Assembly (NCBI GenBank): GCA_937888595.1
Contig: CALARK010000008.1
Location: 62,001 to 126,000, forward strand
Length of the DNA stretch: 64,000 nucleotides
Origin: an uncultured Sterolibacteriaceae bacterium
Lineage (GTDB): Bacteria > Pseudomonadota > Gammaproteobacteria > Burkholderiales > Rhodocyclaceae
Direction of reading: 5' to 3'
Of this stretch, positions 15,818-27,179 are shown piece after piece. Each line of letters starts with the position of its first letter. Position 1 is the stretch's first letter. Below the pieces are notes generated by a model. It worked only from the letters and a program-made list of their open reading frames with translations, was not told the origin of the DNA and did not search any database. The position numbers and the translations under genes are program-made.

Positions 15818-17398
15818 ATGAAGGTCAGCCAGGCGCTCATCAGCGTTTCCGACAAGCACGGCGCGGTCGACTTCGCGCGCGAACTCGCCGCCCTCGGCGT
15901 CAAGCTGCTCTCCACCGGCGGCACCGCCAAGCTGCTGCGCGACGCCGGCCTCGCCGTCACCGACGTCTCCGACTACACGGGATTTCCCGAGATGCTCGAT
16001 GGCCGCGTCAAGACGCTGCACCCGAAGGTGCATGGCGGCATCCTCGGCATCCGCGGCAACGCCGAGCACGCGGCGACCATGGAAAAGCACGGCATCCCGA
16101 CCATCGACCTCGTCGTCGTCAATCTCTACCCGTTCCAGCAGACCATCGCGAAAAAAGACTGCACGCTGGAAGACGCCATCGAGAACATCGACATCGGCGG
16201 CCCGACCATGGTCCGCGCCGCGGCGAAGAACCATGGCGACGAAAAGGGCGGCTGCGCGGTCGTCGTCGAACCGGCCGACTACGCCGGCATCATCGACGAA
16301 ATGAAAACCAGCGGCGGCGTGATCTCCGCCGCCACGCGCTTCGCGCTGGCCAAGAAGGCCTTCGTGCATACCGCGCGCTACGACAGTGCCATTGCCAACT
16401 GGCTCACGGCGCTCGACGCCGACAACAAGCCGGCCACCTTCCCCGAACGCCTGCAGCTCGCCTTCGACAAGGCCGACACCATGCGCTACGGCGAAAACCC
16501 GCACCAGCAGGCCGCGTTCTACAAGGAAGCCAATCCGGTCGCCGGCAGCATCGCCGCCTACGAGCAGCTGCAGGGCAAGGAGCTTTCCTACAACAACATC
16601 GCCGACTCCGACGCCGCCTGGGAGGCGGTCAAGGCCTTCGATACCACTGCTTGTGTGATCGTCAAGCACGCCAATCCCTGCGGCGTCGCGCTCGGCGCGA
16701 CTGCCGAGGACGCCTACCGGCGGGCCTTCAAGACCGACCCGACCTCGGCCTTCGGCGGCATCATCGCCTTCAACTGCGCGATCGACAAGGCGACGGCCGA
16801 GGCCGTCTCCGGCCAGTTCGCCGAGGTGATCATCGCGCCGGAAATCACCGCCGATGCCCGCGCCGTGTTCGCCGCCAAGCAGAACCTGCGCGTGCTGGTC
16901 GTGCCCCTGCCACAAGGAGGCAGGACCGCTGGCGCGTTCGACTACAAGCGCGTCGGTGGCGGCCTGCTGGTGCAGACGGCGGATGAGGCGCGCATCATCC
17001 AGTCCGACATCAAGGTGGTGACGAAACGCGTGCCGACCGAGCAGGAAATGCGCGACCTCCTGTTCGCGTGGAAAGTCGCCAAGTATGTGAAGTCGAACGC
17101 CATCGTCTACTGCAAGGACGAGATGACCGTCGGCGTCGGCGCCGGCCAGATGAGCCGCGTCGACTCGGCGCGCATCGCCGCGATCAAGGCCGAGAACAAC
17201 GGCCTCACCGTGGTCGGTTCGGTGGTCGCCTCCGACGCCTTCTTCCCGTTCCGCGACGGCCTCGACGTGCTGGCCCAGGCCGGCGCGACCGCGGTGATCC
17301 AGCCCGGCGGTTCGGTGCGCGACGCCGAAGTGATCGCTGCGGCCGACGAGCAGAACATCGCGATGGTATTCACCGGCTTCCGTCACTTCCGTCACTGA
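15818..17398 (+). CDS. purH: Bifunctional AICAR formyltransferase / IMP cyclohydrolase
   Basis: PurH carries out the last two steps of IMP synthesis. The 526-residue product has the N-terminal IMP cyclohydrolase domain (ALISVSDKHGAVDFA, LLSTGGTAKLLRDAG, GRVKTLHPKVHGGIL) and the C-terminal formyltransferase domain, with KHANPCGVALG and the conserved FPFRDGLDVLA. ATG 15818 has a good ribosome site (GAGGAGT upstream). purD begins two bases after the stop, so the two purine genes are co-transcribed. Confidence 0.97.
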   Translation: MKVSQALISVSDKHGAVDFARELAALGVKLLSTGGTAKLLRDAGLAVTDVSDYTGFPEMLDGRVKTLHPKVHGGILGIRGNAEHAATMEKHGIPTIDLVVVNLYPFQQTIAKKDCTLEDAIENIDIGGPTMVRAAAKNHGDEKGGCAVVVEPADYAGIIDEMKTSGGVISAATRFALAKKAFVHTARYDSAIANWLTALDADNKPATFPERLQLAFDKADTMRYGENPHQQAAFYKEANPVAGSIAAYEQLQGKELSYNNIADSDAAWEAVKAFDTTACVIVKHANPCGVALGATAEDAYRRAFKTDPTSAFGGIIAFNCAIDKATAEAVSGQFAEVIIAPEITADARAVFAAKQNLRVLVVPLPQGGRTAGAFDYKRVGGGLLVQTADEARIIQSDIKVVTKRVPTEQEMRDLLFAWKVAKYVKSNAIVYCKDEMTVGVGAGQMSRVDSARIAAIKAENNGLTVVGSVVASDAFFPFRDGLDVLAQAGATAVIQPGGSVRDAEVIAAADEQNIAMVFTGFRHFRH

Positions 17399-17399
17399 G

Positions 17400-18677
17400 A
17401 TGAAACTCCTCGTCATCGGTTCCGGCGGCCGCGAGCACGCGCTGGCCTGGCGGCTGGCGCAATCGCCGCGGGTGCAGAAGGTGTACGTCGCACCGGGCAA
17501 CGCCGGCACGGCGCGCGAGGATGGCCTCGAGAACCTGCCCATCACCGACATCCAGCAGCTGGTGGCCTTCGCGCGCGACAACGACATCCATGCCACGGTA
17601 GTCGGTCCCGAGGCACCGCTCGCGGCCGGGGTGGTCGATGCCTTCCGTGCAGCCGGCCTGCGCATCTTCGGCCCGACCCGGGCCGCCGCGCAGCTCGAGA
17701 GCTCGAAGGACTTCGCCAAGCAGTTCATGCACCGGCACCACATCCCGACGGCGAAATTCCGCACCTTCAGCGACGCGCAGGCAGCGCATGCCTACATCGA
17801 TGCCGAGGGCGCTCCGATCGTCATCAAGGCCGATGGCCTGGCCGCCGGCAAGGGCGTCGTCGTCGCCCTGTCGCTCGACGAGGCCCATCGCGCCATCGAC
17901 GACATGCTCAGCGGGAACAAGTTCGGCACAAGTAACGATGGGGGCCACCGCGTCGTCATCGAGGAATTCCTCGACGGCGAGGAAGCCAGCTTCATCGTGA
18001 TGGCCGACGGCCACCATGCGCTGGCCATGGCGACCAGCCAGGACCACAAGCGCCTCAAGGACGAGGACCAGGGCCCCAACACCGGCGGCATGGGCGCCTA
18101 CTCGCCGGCACCGGTGGTGACGCCGGCGATCCACGCGCGCGTGATGCGTGAGGTGATCATGCCGACCCTGCGCGGCATGGAGCAGGACGGCATCCTGTTC
18201 ACCGGCTTCCTCTACGCCGGCCTGATGATCAAGCCGGACGGCGCCCTGAAGGTACTCGAGTTCAACTGCCGCATGGGCGACCCGGAAACCCAGCCGATCA
18301 TGCTGCGCCTCAAGAGCGACCTCACCGAACTGGTCGATGCCGCCATCGACGGCCGGCTCGACCAGGTCGAGGCCGACTGGGACCGCCGCGTTGCGCTCGG
18401 CGTGGTGCTCGCCGCGCACAACTATCCCGATACGCCCCGCAAGGGCGACGCGATCCATGGCTTGCCCCGTGCGACGGAGGATGCGCATGTTTTCCACGCA
18501 GGCACGGCCGAGCAGAGTGGCCATGTCGTCACCGCCGGCGGCCGCGTGCTGTGCGTCACCGCGCTCGGTGACACGGTGAAGAGCGCGCAGAAGCGCGCCT
18601 ACGAAGTCGCCGACAGCATCCGCTTCGACGGCATGCAATTCCGCCGCGATATCGGTTACCGGGCCATCAGGCGCTGA
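17400..18677 (+). CDS. purD: Phosphoribosylamine--glycine ligase
   Basis: PurD joins glycine to phosphoribosylamine in de novo purine synthesis, using ATP. The 425-residue ATP-grasp protein begins MKLLVIGSGGREHALAWRL, has VIKADGLAAGKGV in the ATP site and EFNCRMGDPETQPIM as the family signature. It directly follows purH, and its TGA overlaps the hemF ATG (TGATG). Normal length and no disruptions. Confidence 0.97.
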   Translation: MKLLVIGSGGREHALAWRLAQSPRVQKVYVAPGNAGTAREDGLENLPITDIQQLVAFARDNDIHATVVGPEAPLAAGVVDAFRAAGLRIFGPTRAAAQLESSKDFAKQFMHRHHIPTAKFRTFSDAQAAHAYIDAEGAPIVIKADGLAAGKGVVVALSLDEAHRAIDDMLSGNKFGTSNDGGHRVVIEEFLDGEEASFIVMADGHHALAMATSQDHKRLKDEDQGPNTGGMGAYSPAPVVTPAIHARVMREVIMPTLRGMEQDGILFTGFLYAGLMIKPDGALKVLEFNCRMGDPETQPIMLRLKSDLTELVDAAIDGRLDQVEADWDRRVALGVVLAAHNYPDTPRKGDAIHGLPRATEDAHVFHAGTAEQSGHVVTAGGRVLCVTALGDTVKSAQKRAYEVADSIRFDGMQFRRDIGYRAIRR

Positions 18678-19591
18678 TGGATTCGCGGGCTGTTCACAGC
18701 TACTTCACCGGGCTGCAGGAACGCATCGTCGCCGCGCTCGAGTCCTTCGACGGCCAGCCCTTCCGCCGCGACGCATGGACGCGCCCCGAGTGCAAGGGTG
18801 GCGGCGGCGGCATTTCACGGCTGATCGAGGAAGGCGCATTCTTCGAACGCGGCGGCGTCAATTTTTCGCACGTCACCGGCGACAAGCTGCCGTCCTCGGC
18901 CACCGCGCACCGCCCCGAACTGGCCGGCCGGCGCTGGGAGGCGATGGGCGTCTCGCTGGTGCTGCATCCGCGCAACCCGTATTGCCCGACCTCGCACATG
19001 AACGTGCGCTGCTTCGTCGCAACGAAGGACGGGGAAGCGCCCGTCTGGTGGTTTGGCGGCGGCATGGACCTGACGCCCTACTACGGCTTCGCGGAGGACT
19101 GCACGCACTTCCACCGCACCTGCCGCGCTGCGCTCGCCCCATTCGAGGACAATGCGGCCGGTCTGCATGCGCGCTACAAGCAGTGGTGCGACGAGTACTT
19201 CTACCTGAAGCACCGCAACGAGCCGCGCGGCATTGGCGGTATCTTCTTCGACGATCTGAACGAAGGTGGCTTCGAACGCTGTTTCGCGCTGACGCAGGGC
19301 GTCGGCGACGCGTTCACCGCAGCCTACCTGCCCCTCTGCGAGCGCCGCCGCGACACGCCCTACGGCGAGCGCGAACGCGACTTCCAGGCCTACCGTCGCG
19401 GGCGCTACGTCGAGTTCAACCTGGTATGGGACCGCGGCACGCTGTTCGGCCTGCAGTCGGGCGGCCGCACCGAAGCCATCCTGATGTCCCTGCCGCCGGT
19501 CGTCAAATGGCGCTACGACTGGCACCCCGCGCCGGGCAGCGCCGAGGAAAAGCTCTACACCGACTTCCTGTCGCCGCGCGACTGGGTCTGA
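18677..19591 (+). CDS. hemF: Oxygen-dependent coproporphyrinogen-III oxidase
   Basis: HemF decarboxylates coproporphyrinogen III to protoporphyrinogen IX with O2. The 304-residue product shows GVNFSHVTGDKLP, HPRNPYCPTSHMNVRCFVA and FGGGMDLTPYYGF, all typical of the family. Residues in the last segment bind substrate and metal. It is translationally coupled to purD. Its 3' end overlaps the convergent hemY gene by 37 bases. Confidence 0.97.
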   Translation: MDSRAVHSYFTGLQERIVAALESFDGQPFRRDAWTRPECKGGGGGISRLIEEGAFFERGGVNFSHVTGDKLPSSATAHRPELAGRRWEAMGVSLVLHPRNPYCPTSHMNVRCFVATKDGEAPVWWFGGGMDLTPYYGFAEDCTHFHRTCRAALAPFEDNAAGLHARYKQWCDEYFYLKHRNEPRGIGGIFFDDLNEGGFERCFALTQGVGDAFTAAYLPLCERRRDTPYGERERDFQAYRRGRYVEFNLVWDRGTLFGLQSGGRTEAILMSLPPVVKWRYDWHPAPGSAEEKLYTDFLSPRDWV

Positions 19592-20790
19592 GGGATCTCA
19601 TCCACGCATTGTGCGGCCGCACGGAAGTGGCGATCGGCCTCGGCGGTCTTGCCGAGCCGGTCGAGCAGACGTGCCAGTTCCAGATGGGCGGCGCGGCTCG
19701 GGCTCACTGACAGCGACGCCTCGAGGTAACTCTGCGTCTTGCCCCATAGCTGCTGCTGCAGGCACAGGCGGCCAAGAACGAGCAGCAACAGGGCGTCGTG
19801 CGGATGCGCGTGCAGCCATTTCTCGCAATGGACGATCCGTCCGAGAATGTCGCCGCCTGCGCAGGCCATGTAGTCCTCGAGCAGCAGCGGCTCCCAGTGG
19901 TCGTCCAGATAGTCCTCGATCAGGCGCGCCGCATCCGCAACCGCATCCGCGGCAACCAGGGCACGCGCCGCCTGCCGGGCCATCCTGAAGTCGCGGTCCT
20001 CTGCAGGAATCTCGTACCAGTGCGTCACCAGATGCACCGGCTCGTTGCGCAGGGTATCCAGCATGCCCTGATGGGCCCGCTTGCGCAGGGGCTGCGCCTG
20101 CTCCGGCGTGAAGGCATTGTGCTTTTCGAGTTGGCGCACCAGACGCAGCATCTCCCGCCAGTCGCCCCGCCCCTGTGCGAGGCGCACCGCCAGGCGCTGC
20201 GCCGAAATCTGCCGGCGCTCCTTGGGACTCAGCTGTCCGAGTGCCGCCACCGCCGCCGCGTAATCGTGCGCATCGAGCGCGATGCGAATCTCGCCCATCA
20301 GGCGTGCGGCGCGCCAACCGTCGCGATCCATCGCCTCGCTGCGCTCCTGCCATCCGGCCATGCGCTCCGCATCGCGCAGGGCGTGGGCAGAGCGCAGGCC
20401 GACCTGGGCTGCGACGCCCCGTGCGGCGGCTGAAGTTGCGTCTGCCGTCCCGCTAGCACCGACTTTTTCGGCCAGCTTCAGGGCGTGGCTGTAACGTCCC
20501 TCCCAGAACGATTGCAGCGCCTCGATCGCCAGCCGCTCTTCACGCAGGCGGGCGCGGCGGGCGCGAAATTCGCCGACCACGCGCGGCAGGCTCAGCGTAT
20601 TGGCAATGCCGCGCAACAACAGGTAGGCCAGCAGAATCACGCCCAGCTGCGCCAGCACGTAGAGATTGAACGATGCCTCGACGCGCCACGGCGGCACCAC
20701 CCAGAGCACATAGCCGTCGGAAAGCCGGCCGAGCAGCGCCACGCCGATCGCCAGCAGGCCGAGCAGGAGCAGCCAGAAAAGCGAACGCAT
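19555..20790 (-). CDS. hemY: HemY protein, membrane-anchored TPR protein
   Basis: HemY lies at the end of hemCDXY operons and is thought to act in late tetrapyrrole metabolism; its exact role is not established. The 411-residue product has two N-terminal membrane helices (residues about 4-24 and 44-60; VEASFNLYVLAQLGVILLA in the second) and a long helical TPR-like remainder. This is not protoporphyrinogen oxidase, which shares the symbol in Gram-positives. It follows hemX by three bases and overlaps the end of hemF. Copy 5 of the dispersed motif encodes K-V-G-A-S-G-T-A. Confidence 0.9.
   Translation of the reverse strand: MRSLFWLLLLGLLAIGVALLGRLSDGYVLWVVPPWRVEASFNLYVLAQLGVILLAYLLLRGIANTLSLPRVVGEFRARRARLREERLAIEALQSFWEGRYSHALKLAEKVGASGTADATSAAARGVAAQVGLRSAHALRDAERMAGWQERSEAMDRDGWRAARLMGEIRIALDAHDYAAAVAALGQLSPKERRQISAQRLAVRLAQGRGDWREMLRLVRQLEKHNAFTPEQAQPLRKRAHQGMLDTLRNEPVHLVTHWYEIPAEDRDFRMARQAARALVAADAVADAARLIEDYLDDHWEPLLLEDYMACAGGDILGRIVHCEKWLHAHPHDALLLLVLGRLCLQQQLWGKTQSYLEASLSVSPSRAAHLELARLLDRLGKTAEADRHFRAAAQCVDEIPQTQSRGDRKSV
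20444..20468 (+). repeat. Dispersed 25-bp motif, copy 5 (in hemY)
   Basis: GCCGTCCCGCT followed by AGCACCGACTTTTT (one mismatch). On the hemY coding strand it is read K-V-G-A-S-G-T-A, the same frame as copies 1, 3 and 8. Confidence 0.8.
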
Positions 20791-20793
20791 CGT

Positions 20794-21927
20794 CTAACGC
20801 GCCGTACCGCGGTCGCCGCGGTCGCGACCGAGCTTGAAATTGCGCAACGCCGCCAGTGTCTCGTCGAGCCCCGGCAGGCTGCGGGCCACATCCAGCCGGC
20901 CCAGATCCTTCAATGACCTGCCGGCTTCCTGGACCGCCGCATCCCGCATGTCGAAGTACTGCTCGAGCCACTTCGCGGCCTGCTGCAGGTCGGCCTGGAA
21001 ACTGCGGTTGTCGCGCGCCAGCAGCGCGAGCCTGGCCGACAGCAGGCGCAGTCGCAGGTTCTCGCGCAGGAAGAAAGTCTCGCGCGGCGCCAGCAATCCC
21101 GGATCCGGGCGATCGATGCGTTCGATGCGGACCAGCTGGCGCAACTCCTGCCAAAGGTCGGCCAGCCAGCCGCGCGCCAGGGCCTGCCAGTCGAATCCGG
21201 CAGCCACAGGCGATACCGGCAAAACGGCCGACGGCATCTTGTCCTGGCCTGCCGTCGGCGCCGCGGCAGCGGGCCGCTGCTCGTAGGCGAGCGGCAGGGC
21301 GGCGATGGCATTCAGCAGGGCATCGAGCTTGAGGGCGATGCCGGGCACGTCGGCGCCGGGCAGGGCATTGAGGCGTTCGATGTCGCGGGCGATCAGTTTG
21401 CGCAACGGCAGGAACTGGGGCTGCGCGCTTCGCGCCAGCCGCGCGTCCGCACCGCGCAGGGCGATCAGGGCCGCCTCGACATTGCCAGCCAGCTGCAATT
21501 GCTGGGCAGCGATGGCCACATCCTGCTCCATCTCGGCCAGCAGGCGATCCTCGCGTACCCGCGACAGCTCCTGGTAAATGGTTTCCAGCGCCATCTGCTG
21601 GCTTTGCATTTCGGCCAGCCGGGCTTCCAGCGCCCCGACCTTCGCCTGCAGCGCATCGATGGTTTCGCGGTTCTGCTGCGAGCGCCCCTGCGCATCGCGC
21701 TGCGCCGTCTCGGCATCGGTGATGCGGCGGGACAGGTCCTGCCGGGTCTCGTCGATGCGGCCGCGCTCCTGCCAGGCCAGCCAGCCGAGCATGCCGACGC
21801 CCAGCAGGGCGAGCACGGCCAGCAGCAGGGCCAGCCGCATGCCAGCGCCATGCGCCTTGTCGGACGGTGCGGCGGCAGGAGCAGGAGAGGTGAGGGCCGG
21901 CAGTTCCGGCGTTTTCTGGTCGCTCAT
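20794..21927 (-). CDS. hemX: HemX-like membrane protein
   Basis: HemX proteins sit between hemD and hemY and are often labelled uroporphyrinogen-III C-methyltransferase, but this one has no visible methyltransferase domain. The 377-residue product has a Pro/Ala-rich cytoplasmic tail, one membrane helix (LALLLAVLALLGVGMLGWLA, about residues 30-49), a coiled coil at about 55-115, then a helical C-terminal domain. The ATG at 21927 overlaps the hemD stop (ATGA). The role is inferred from operon position only. Confidence 0.88.
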   Translation of the reverse strand: MSDQKTPELPALTSPAPAAAPSDKAHGAGMRLALLLAVLALLGVGMLGWLAWQERGRIDETRQDLSRRITDAETAQRDAQGRSQQNRETIDALQAKVGALEARLAEMQSQQMALETIYQELSRVREDRLLAEMEQDVAIAAQQLQLAGNVEAALIALRGADARLARSAQPQFLPLRKLIARDIERLNALPGADVPGIALKLDALLNAIAALPLAYEQRPAAAAPTAGQDKMPSAVLPVSPVAAGFDWQALARGWLADLWQELRQLVRIERIDRPDPGLLAPRETFFLRENLRLRLLSARLALLARDNRSFQADLQQAAKWLEQYFDMRDAAVQEAGRSLKDLGRLDVARSLPGLDETLAALRNFKLGRDRGDRGTAR

Positions 21928-22709
21928 GAGTGCGAAAAATACTCCAAAAGTCCCGCCATGAGACCGGCATCGGCCGGCCCGGTCGAGATGACCTGGCGCA
22001 ATCCGAGCGCCCGCGCCTGTTCGGCGATGCGTTCGTGCGGCACGAAGGTCGGTGTTCGCTTCAGCCACCCCTGACCGAGCTTGCCGACCATCTCGTAGAG
22101 ATTGCGCAAGCCCTCGCTGCTGGTCACCGTCATCGCGTCGAGCCTTCCCTCGCTCCACAGCTTGAGCAGCGGCGCAGGGTCCTGCGCCGGCTTCGCCCGG
22201 CGGTAGCAGGTCACGTAGTCGACAGTGGCGCCACGTTCCTTCAAGGTATCGCCGAACAGGTCCCGCCCCCCGTCACCGCGGAAGATCACGACGCGGCGAC
22301 CGACCACATCAGCGAACTCGGGCAGCGCGAGCAGCGCCTCGGAATCGAAGCGCTCCTGCGGCGCAGTGACATCCGCAATGCCATGGCGGGCGAGCGCCTG
22401 CTCGCTGCTGCGGCCGACCGTGGCCGCACGCACTTTGCCGGGCCACTTCCGATGCGCCAGCACCACGGCCAGCGCCTTGTCCACGGCGTTGGGGCTGACG
22501 AACATCGCCCAGTCGTACTGGTCGAGCCGGATCGCCGCATCGAGGATCGGCGTCGTATCGGCAACGTCCGCGATGGCGAGCACGGGGAACAGTACCGGAT
22601 GCGCACCCTGTGCCACCAGTGCCTCGGCGAAATGCGTCGCCTGGCCGGCCGGCCGCGTCACCACCACATGCCGTCCTGCCAGCACCGACTTTTCGGCTTC
22701 GTTATCCAA
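21924..22709 (-). CDS. hemD: Uroporphyrinogen-III synthase
   Basis: HemD closes hydroxymethylbilane with inversion of ring D to give uroporphyrinogen III. The sequence HVVVTRPAGQATHFAEAL near the start, MFVSPNAVDKALAVV in the middle and AMTVTSSEGLRNLYEM near the end match this poorly conserved family. The start is uncertain. TTG 22709 overlaps the hemC stop and gives 261 residues; GTG 22685 would give a slightly shorter protein. Copy 6 of the dispersed motif covers this start region. Confidence 0.88.
   Translation of the reverse strand: MDNEAEKSVLAGRHVVVTRPAGQATHFAEALVAQGAHPVLFPVLAIADVADTTPILDAAIRLDQYDWAMFVSPNAVDKALAVVLAHRKWPGKVRAATVGRSSEQALARHGIADVTAPQERFDSEALLALPEFADVVGRRVVIFRGDGGRDLFGDTLKERGATVDYVTCYRRAKPAQDPAPLLKLWSEGRLDAMTVTSSEGLRNLYEMVGKLGQGWLKRTPTFVPHERIAEQARALGLRQVISTGPADAGLMAGLLEYFSHS
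22670..22694 (+). repeat. Dispersed 25-bp motif, copy 6 (5' end of hemD)
   Basis: GCCGTCCTGCC followed by AGCACCGACTTTTC. On the hemD strand it is read K-S-V-L-A-G-R, the same frame as copies 2 and 9. Confidence 0.8.
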
Positions 22710-23631
22710 GCGCCGCGAGAATTTCGTTGGCGCCCTGCGCCCGCAGGTCATCGACCAGCACGAGCCCCAGGGCTTCCGGATCGGCGGCCGGTCCAGTGTG
22801 CTCGGCGCGCGCGATACGCGTGCCGTCGGGCGTCGCCACCAGACCGCGCAGGCGCAGCGTGCCTTTGTCGTATTCGCCATAGGCGCCGAGCGGCACTTCG
22901 CAACTGCCGGCGAGCGCACGCGACACGGCGCGCTCGGCGCGCACGCAGGCCGCCGTGGCCGTGTCGTTGAGCGGTGCCACCCAGGCGGCCACCTCGGGGC
23001 GCGATGCCAGCGCCTCGATGCCGAGCGCACCCTGCCCGGCGGCCGGCAGCGAAGCCTCGGCCGGAATTGTCGAGCGGATGCGTTCTGTCAGGCCGAGGCG
23101 GGTCAGGCCGGCGGCGGCGAGGATGATCGCGTCGTACTGGCCTTCGTCGAGCTTGCGCAGGCGCGTGTCAAGGTTGCCGCGCAGCGACGATACGGCCAGA
23201 TACGGATACATGGCCCTGATCTGCGCTTCGCGTCGCAGGCTGGACGTGCCGACCACCGCGCCGGGCGGCAGATCTTCGATGCGCTCGTATTTGTTGGAAA
23301 TGAAGGCGTCGTAGGGCACCTCGCGCGGGCCGATCGCCACCAGCGCGAATTCCGGCTCCAGCACCATCGGCACGTCCTTCATCGAATGCACGGCGATATC
23401 GGCGCTGCCGTCGAGCAGTGCGGTTTCGAGCTCCTTGACGAACAGGCCCTTGCCGCCCACCTTGGCGAGCGGCCGGTCGAGAATCTGGTCGCCGCGCGTG
23501 GTCATGCCGAGAAGTTCGACCCGGCACGCCGGATATAATTGGCGCAAAAGATCACGCACGTGCTCGGCCTGCCACAAGGCAAGGCGCGATTCGCGCGTAG
23601 CGATGACGATGCGTTCGGGTGTGGAGGTCAC
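22702..23631 (-). CDS. hemC: Porphobilinogen deaminase (hydroxymethylbilane synthase)
   Basis: HemC polymerises four porphobilinogens on a dipyrromethane cofactor. The 309-residue product begins RIVIATRESRLALWQAEHV. It has FVKELETALLDGSADIAVHS, SLRREAQIRA, and the cofactor-attachment cysteine expected in the segment ATAACVRAERAVSRALAGS. The start chosen is GTG 23631, giving the family N-terminus. Only 23 bases separate it from the divergent ppc start, so its promoter must extend into ppc or lie further upstream. Confidence 0.95.
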   Translation of the reverse strand: MTSTPERIVIATRESRLALWQAEHVRDLLRQLYPACRVELLGMTTRGDQILDRPLAKVGGKGLFVKELETALLDGSADIAVHSMKDVPMVLEPEFALVAIGPREVPYDAFISNKYERIEDLPPGAVVGTSSLRREAQIRAMYPYLAVSSLRGNLDTRLRKLDEGQYDAIILAAAGLTRLGLTERIRSTIPAEASLPAAGQGALGIEALASRPEVAAWVAPLNDTATAACVRAERAVSRALAGSCEVPLGAYGEYDKGTLRLRGLVATPDGTRIARAEHTGPAADPEALGLVLVDDLRAQGANEILAALG

Positions 23632-23654
23632 TTGACTTTCCGATAGGCAGAAAC

Positions 23655-26456
<2,802 letters not shown>

Positions 26457-26465
26457 CCTGGCGCG

Positions 26466-26900
26466 TCAGCGCTGCTGCTTCAGGCGTGCCTCTCGCTGCG
26501 TGCGGATCTCGGGCGGCCAGGCACTCTCGATATAAACGAGCACGCGACGAATCTGTTCGTCCGTGAGCTTGCCGCCGAAAGCCGGCATGTCGGAGGCATA
26601 GCCCTCCGGCGCATTGGGCGGCACCATGCCGAACTTGACGATCGCGAACAATTGCTCGTAGGGGTGGTGCCAGGTATGGCCGCTGGCGTCGTGCGGCGGT
26701 GCCGGCAGCCGGCCGTCCGGCTTGCGCGTGCGCCAGTCCGGCTGGCCTTCGCGGTTCGCGCCGTGGCAGATCGCACATTCCGCCTTGTAGATCGCCTCGC
26801 CCTCCAGCAGGTCGAGCGCATCGAACTGTCCGGCGGACTGGCCGCAGGCGACGAGCAGGCCGGCGCTCGCCAGCGATGTCCAGGTTCGCAGCCCGCTCAT
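26466..26900 (-). CDS. Monohaem c-type cytochrome, probable lipoprotein
   Basis: The 144-residue product has a signal peptide ending in a lipobox-like LLVACG, so it is probably anchored to a membrane by a lipid. One haem motif, CAICH, is followed by a class I cytochrome fold with methionine candidates in FGMVPPNAPEG and ASDMPAFGGKLTDEQI. It is likely a periplasmic-side electron carrier; the partner is unknown. It overlaps the small upstream membrane protein gene by four bases and converges on ppc. Confidence 0.88.
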   Translation of the reverse strand: MSGLRTWTSLASAGLLVACGQSAGQFDALDLLEGEAIYKAECAICHGANREGQPDWRTRKPDGRLPAPPHDASGHTWHHPYEQLFAIVKFGMVPPNAPEGYASDMPAFGGKLTDEQIRRVLVYIESAWPPEIRTQREARLKQQR

Positions 26901-27175
26901 CGCTCCGGACCGCCGTCATGCCTCGAACCGGCGCGCATCCGCCGGCGCGCACGGACTTCGCTCAGGAGTTTCCACACACCGAACAGGTTGACGCCGATCA
27001 CTGCCAGCGCCGGCCACAGCGGCAATTCCTGGCCGGTCGTATAGCTGTGGATGAACAGTCCGCCAATCATCACGCCACTGACCAGGATGACCAGCATCCC
27101 GCCGTTCAGAAAACCACGCTGCACTGCCTTCACTGCCTTAACCTCCCTCCACGCATGAAGGTGCAACGCTACCAC
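26897..27175 (-). CDS. Small membrane protein, function unknown
   Basis: This 92-residue frame has two predicted membrane helices (around MLVILVSGVMIGGLFIHS and LPLWPALAVIGVNLFGVW) and a basic C-terminal tail rich in Arg. Its stop overlaps the start of the cytochrome c gene (ATGA), so the two probably form an operon. I do not recognise the family. The start is uncertain: internal GTG or ATG codons nearer the first helix are possible, since the N-terminal 20 residues look untypical. Confidence 0.6.
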   Translation of the reverse strand: MVALHLHAWREVKAVKAVQRGFLNGGMLVILVSGVMIGGLFIHSYTTGQELPLWPALAVIGVNLFGVWKLLSEVRARRRMRAGSRHDGGPER

Positions 27176-27179
27176 AGGC

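Noticed and set aside
17125..17145. GTCGGCGCCGGC in purH as another motif copy
   Set aside because: The T/A run and the GCCGTC block are missing; this is an ordinary GC-rich Val-Gly-Ala-Gly codon run.
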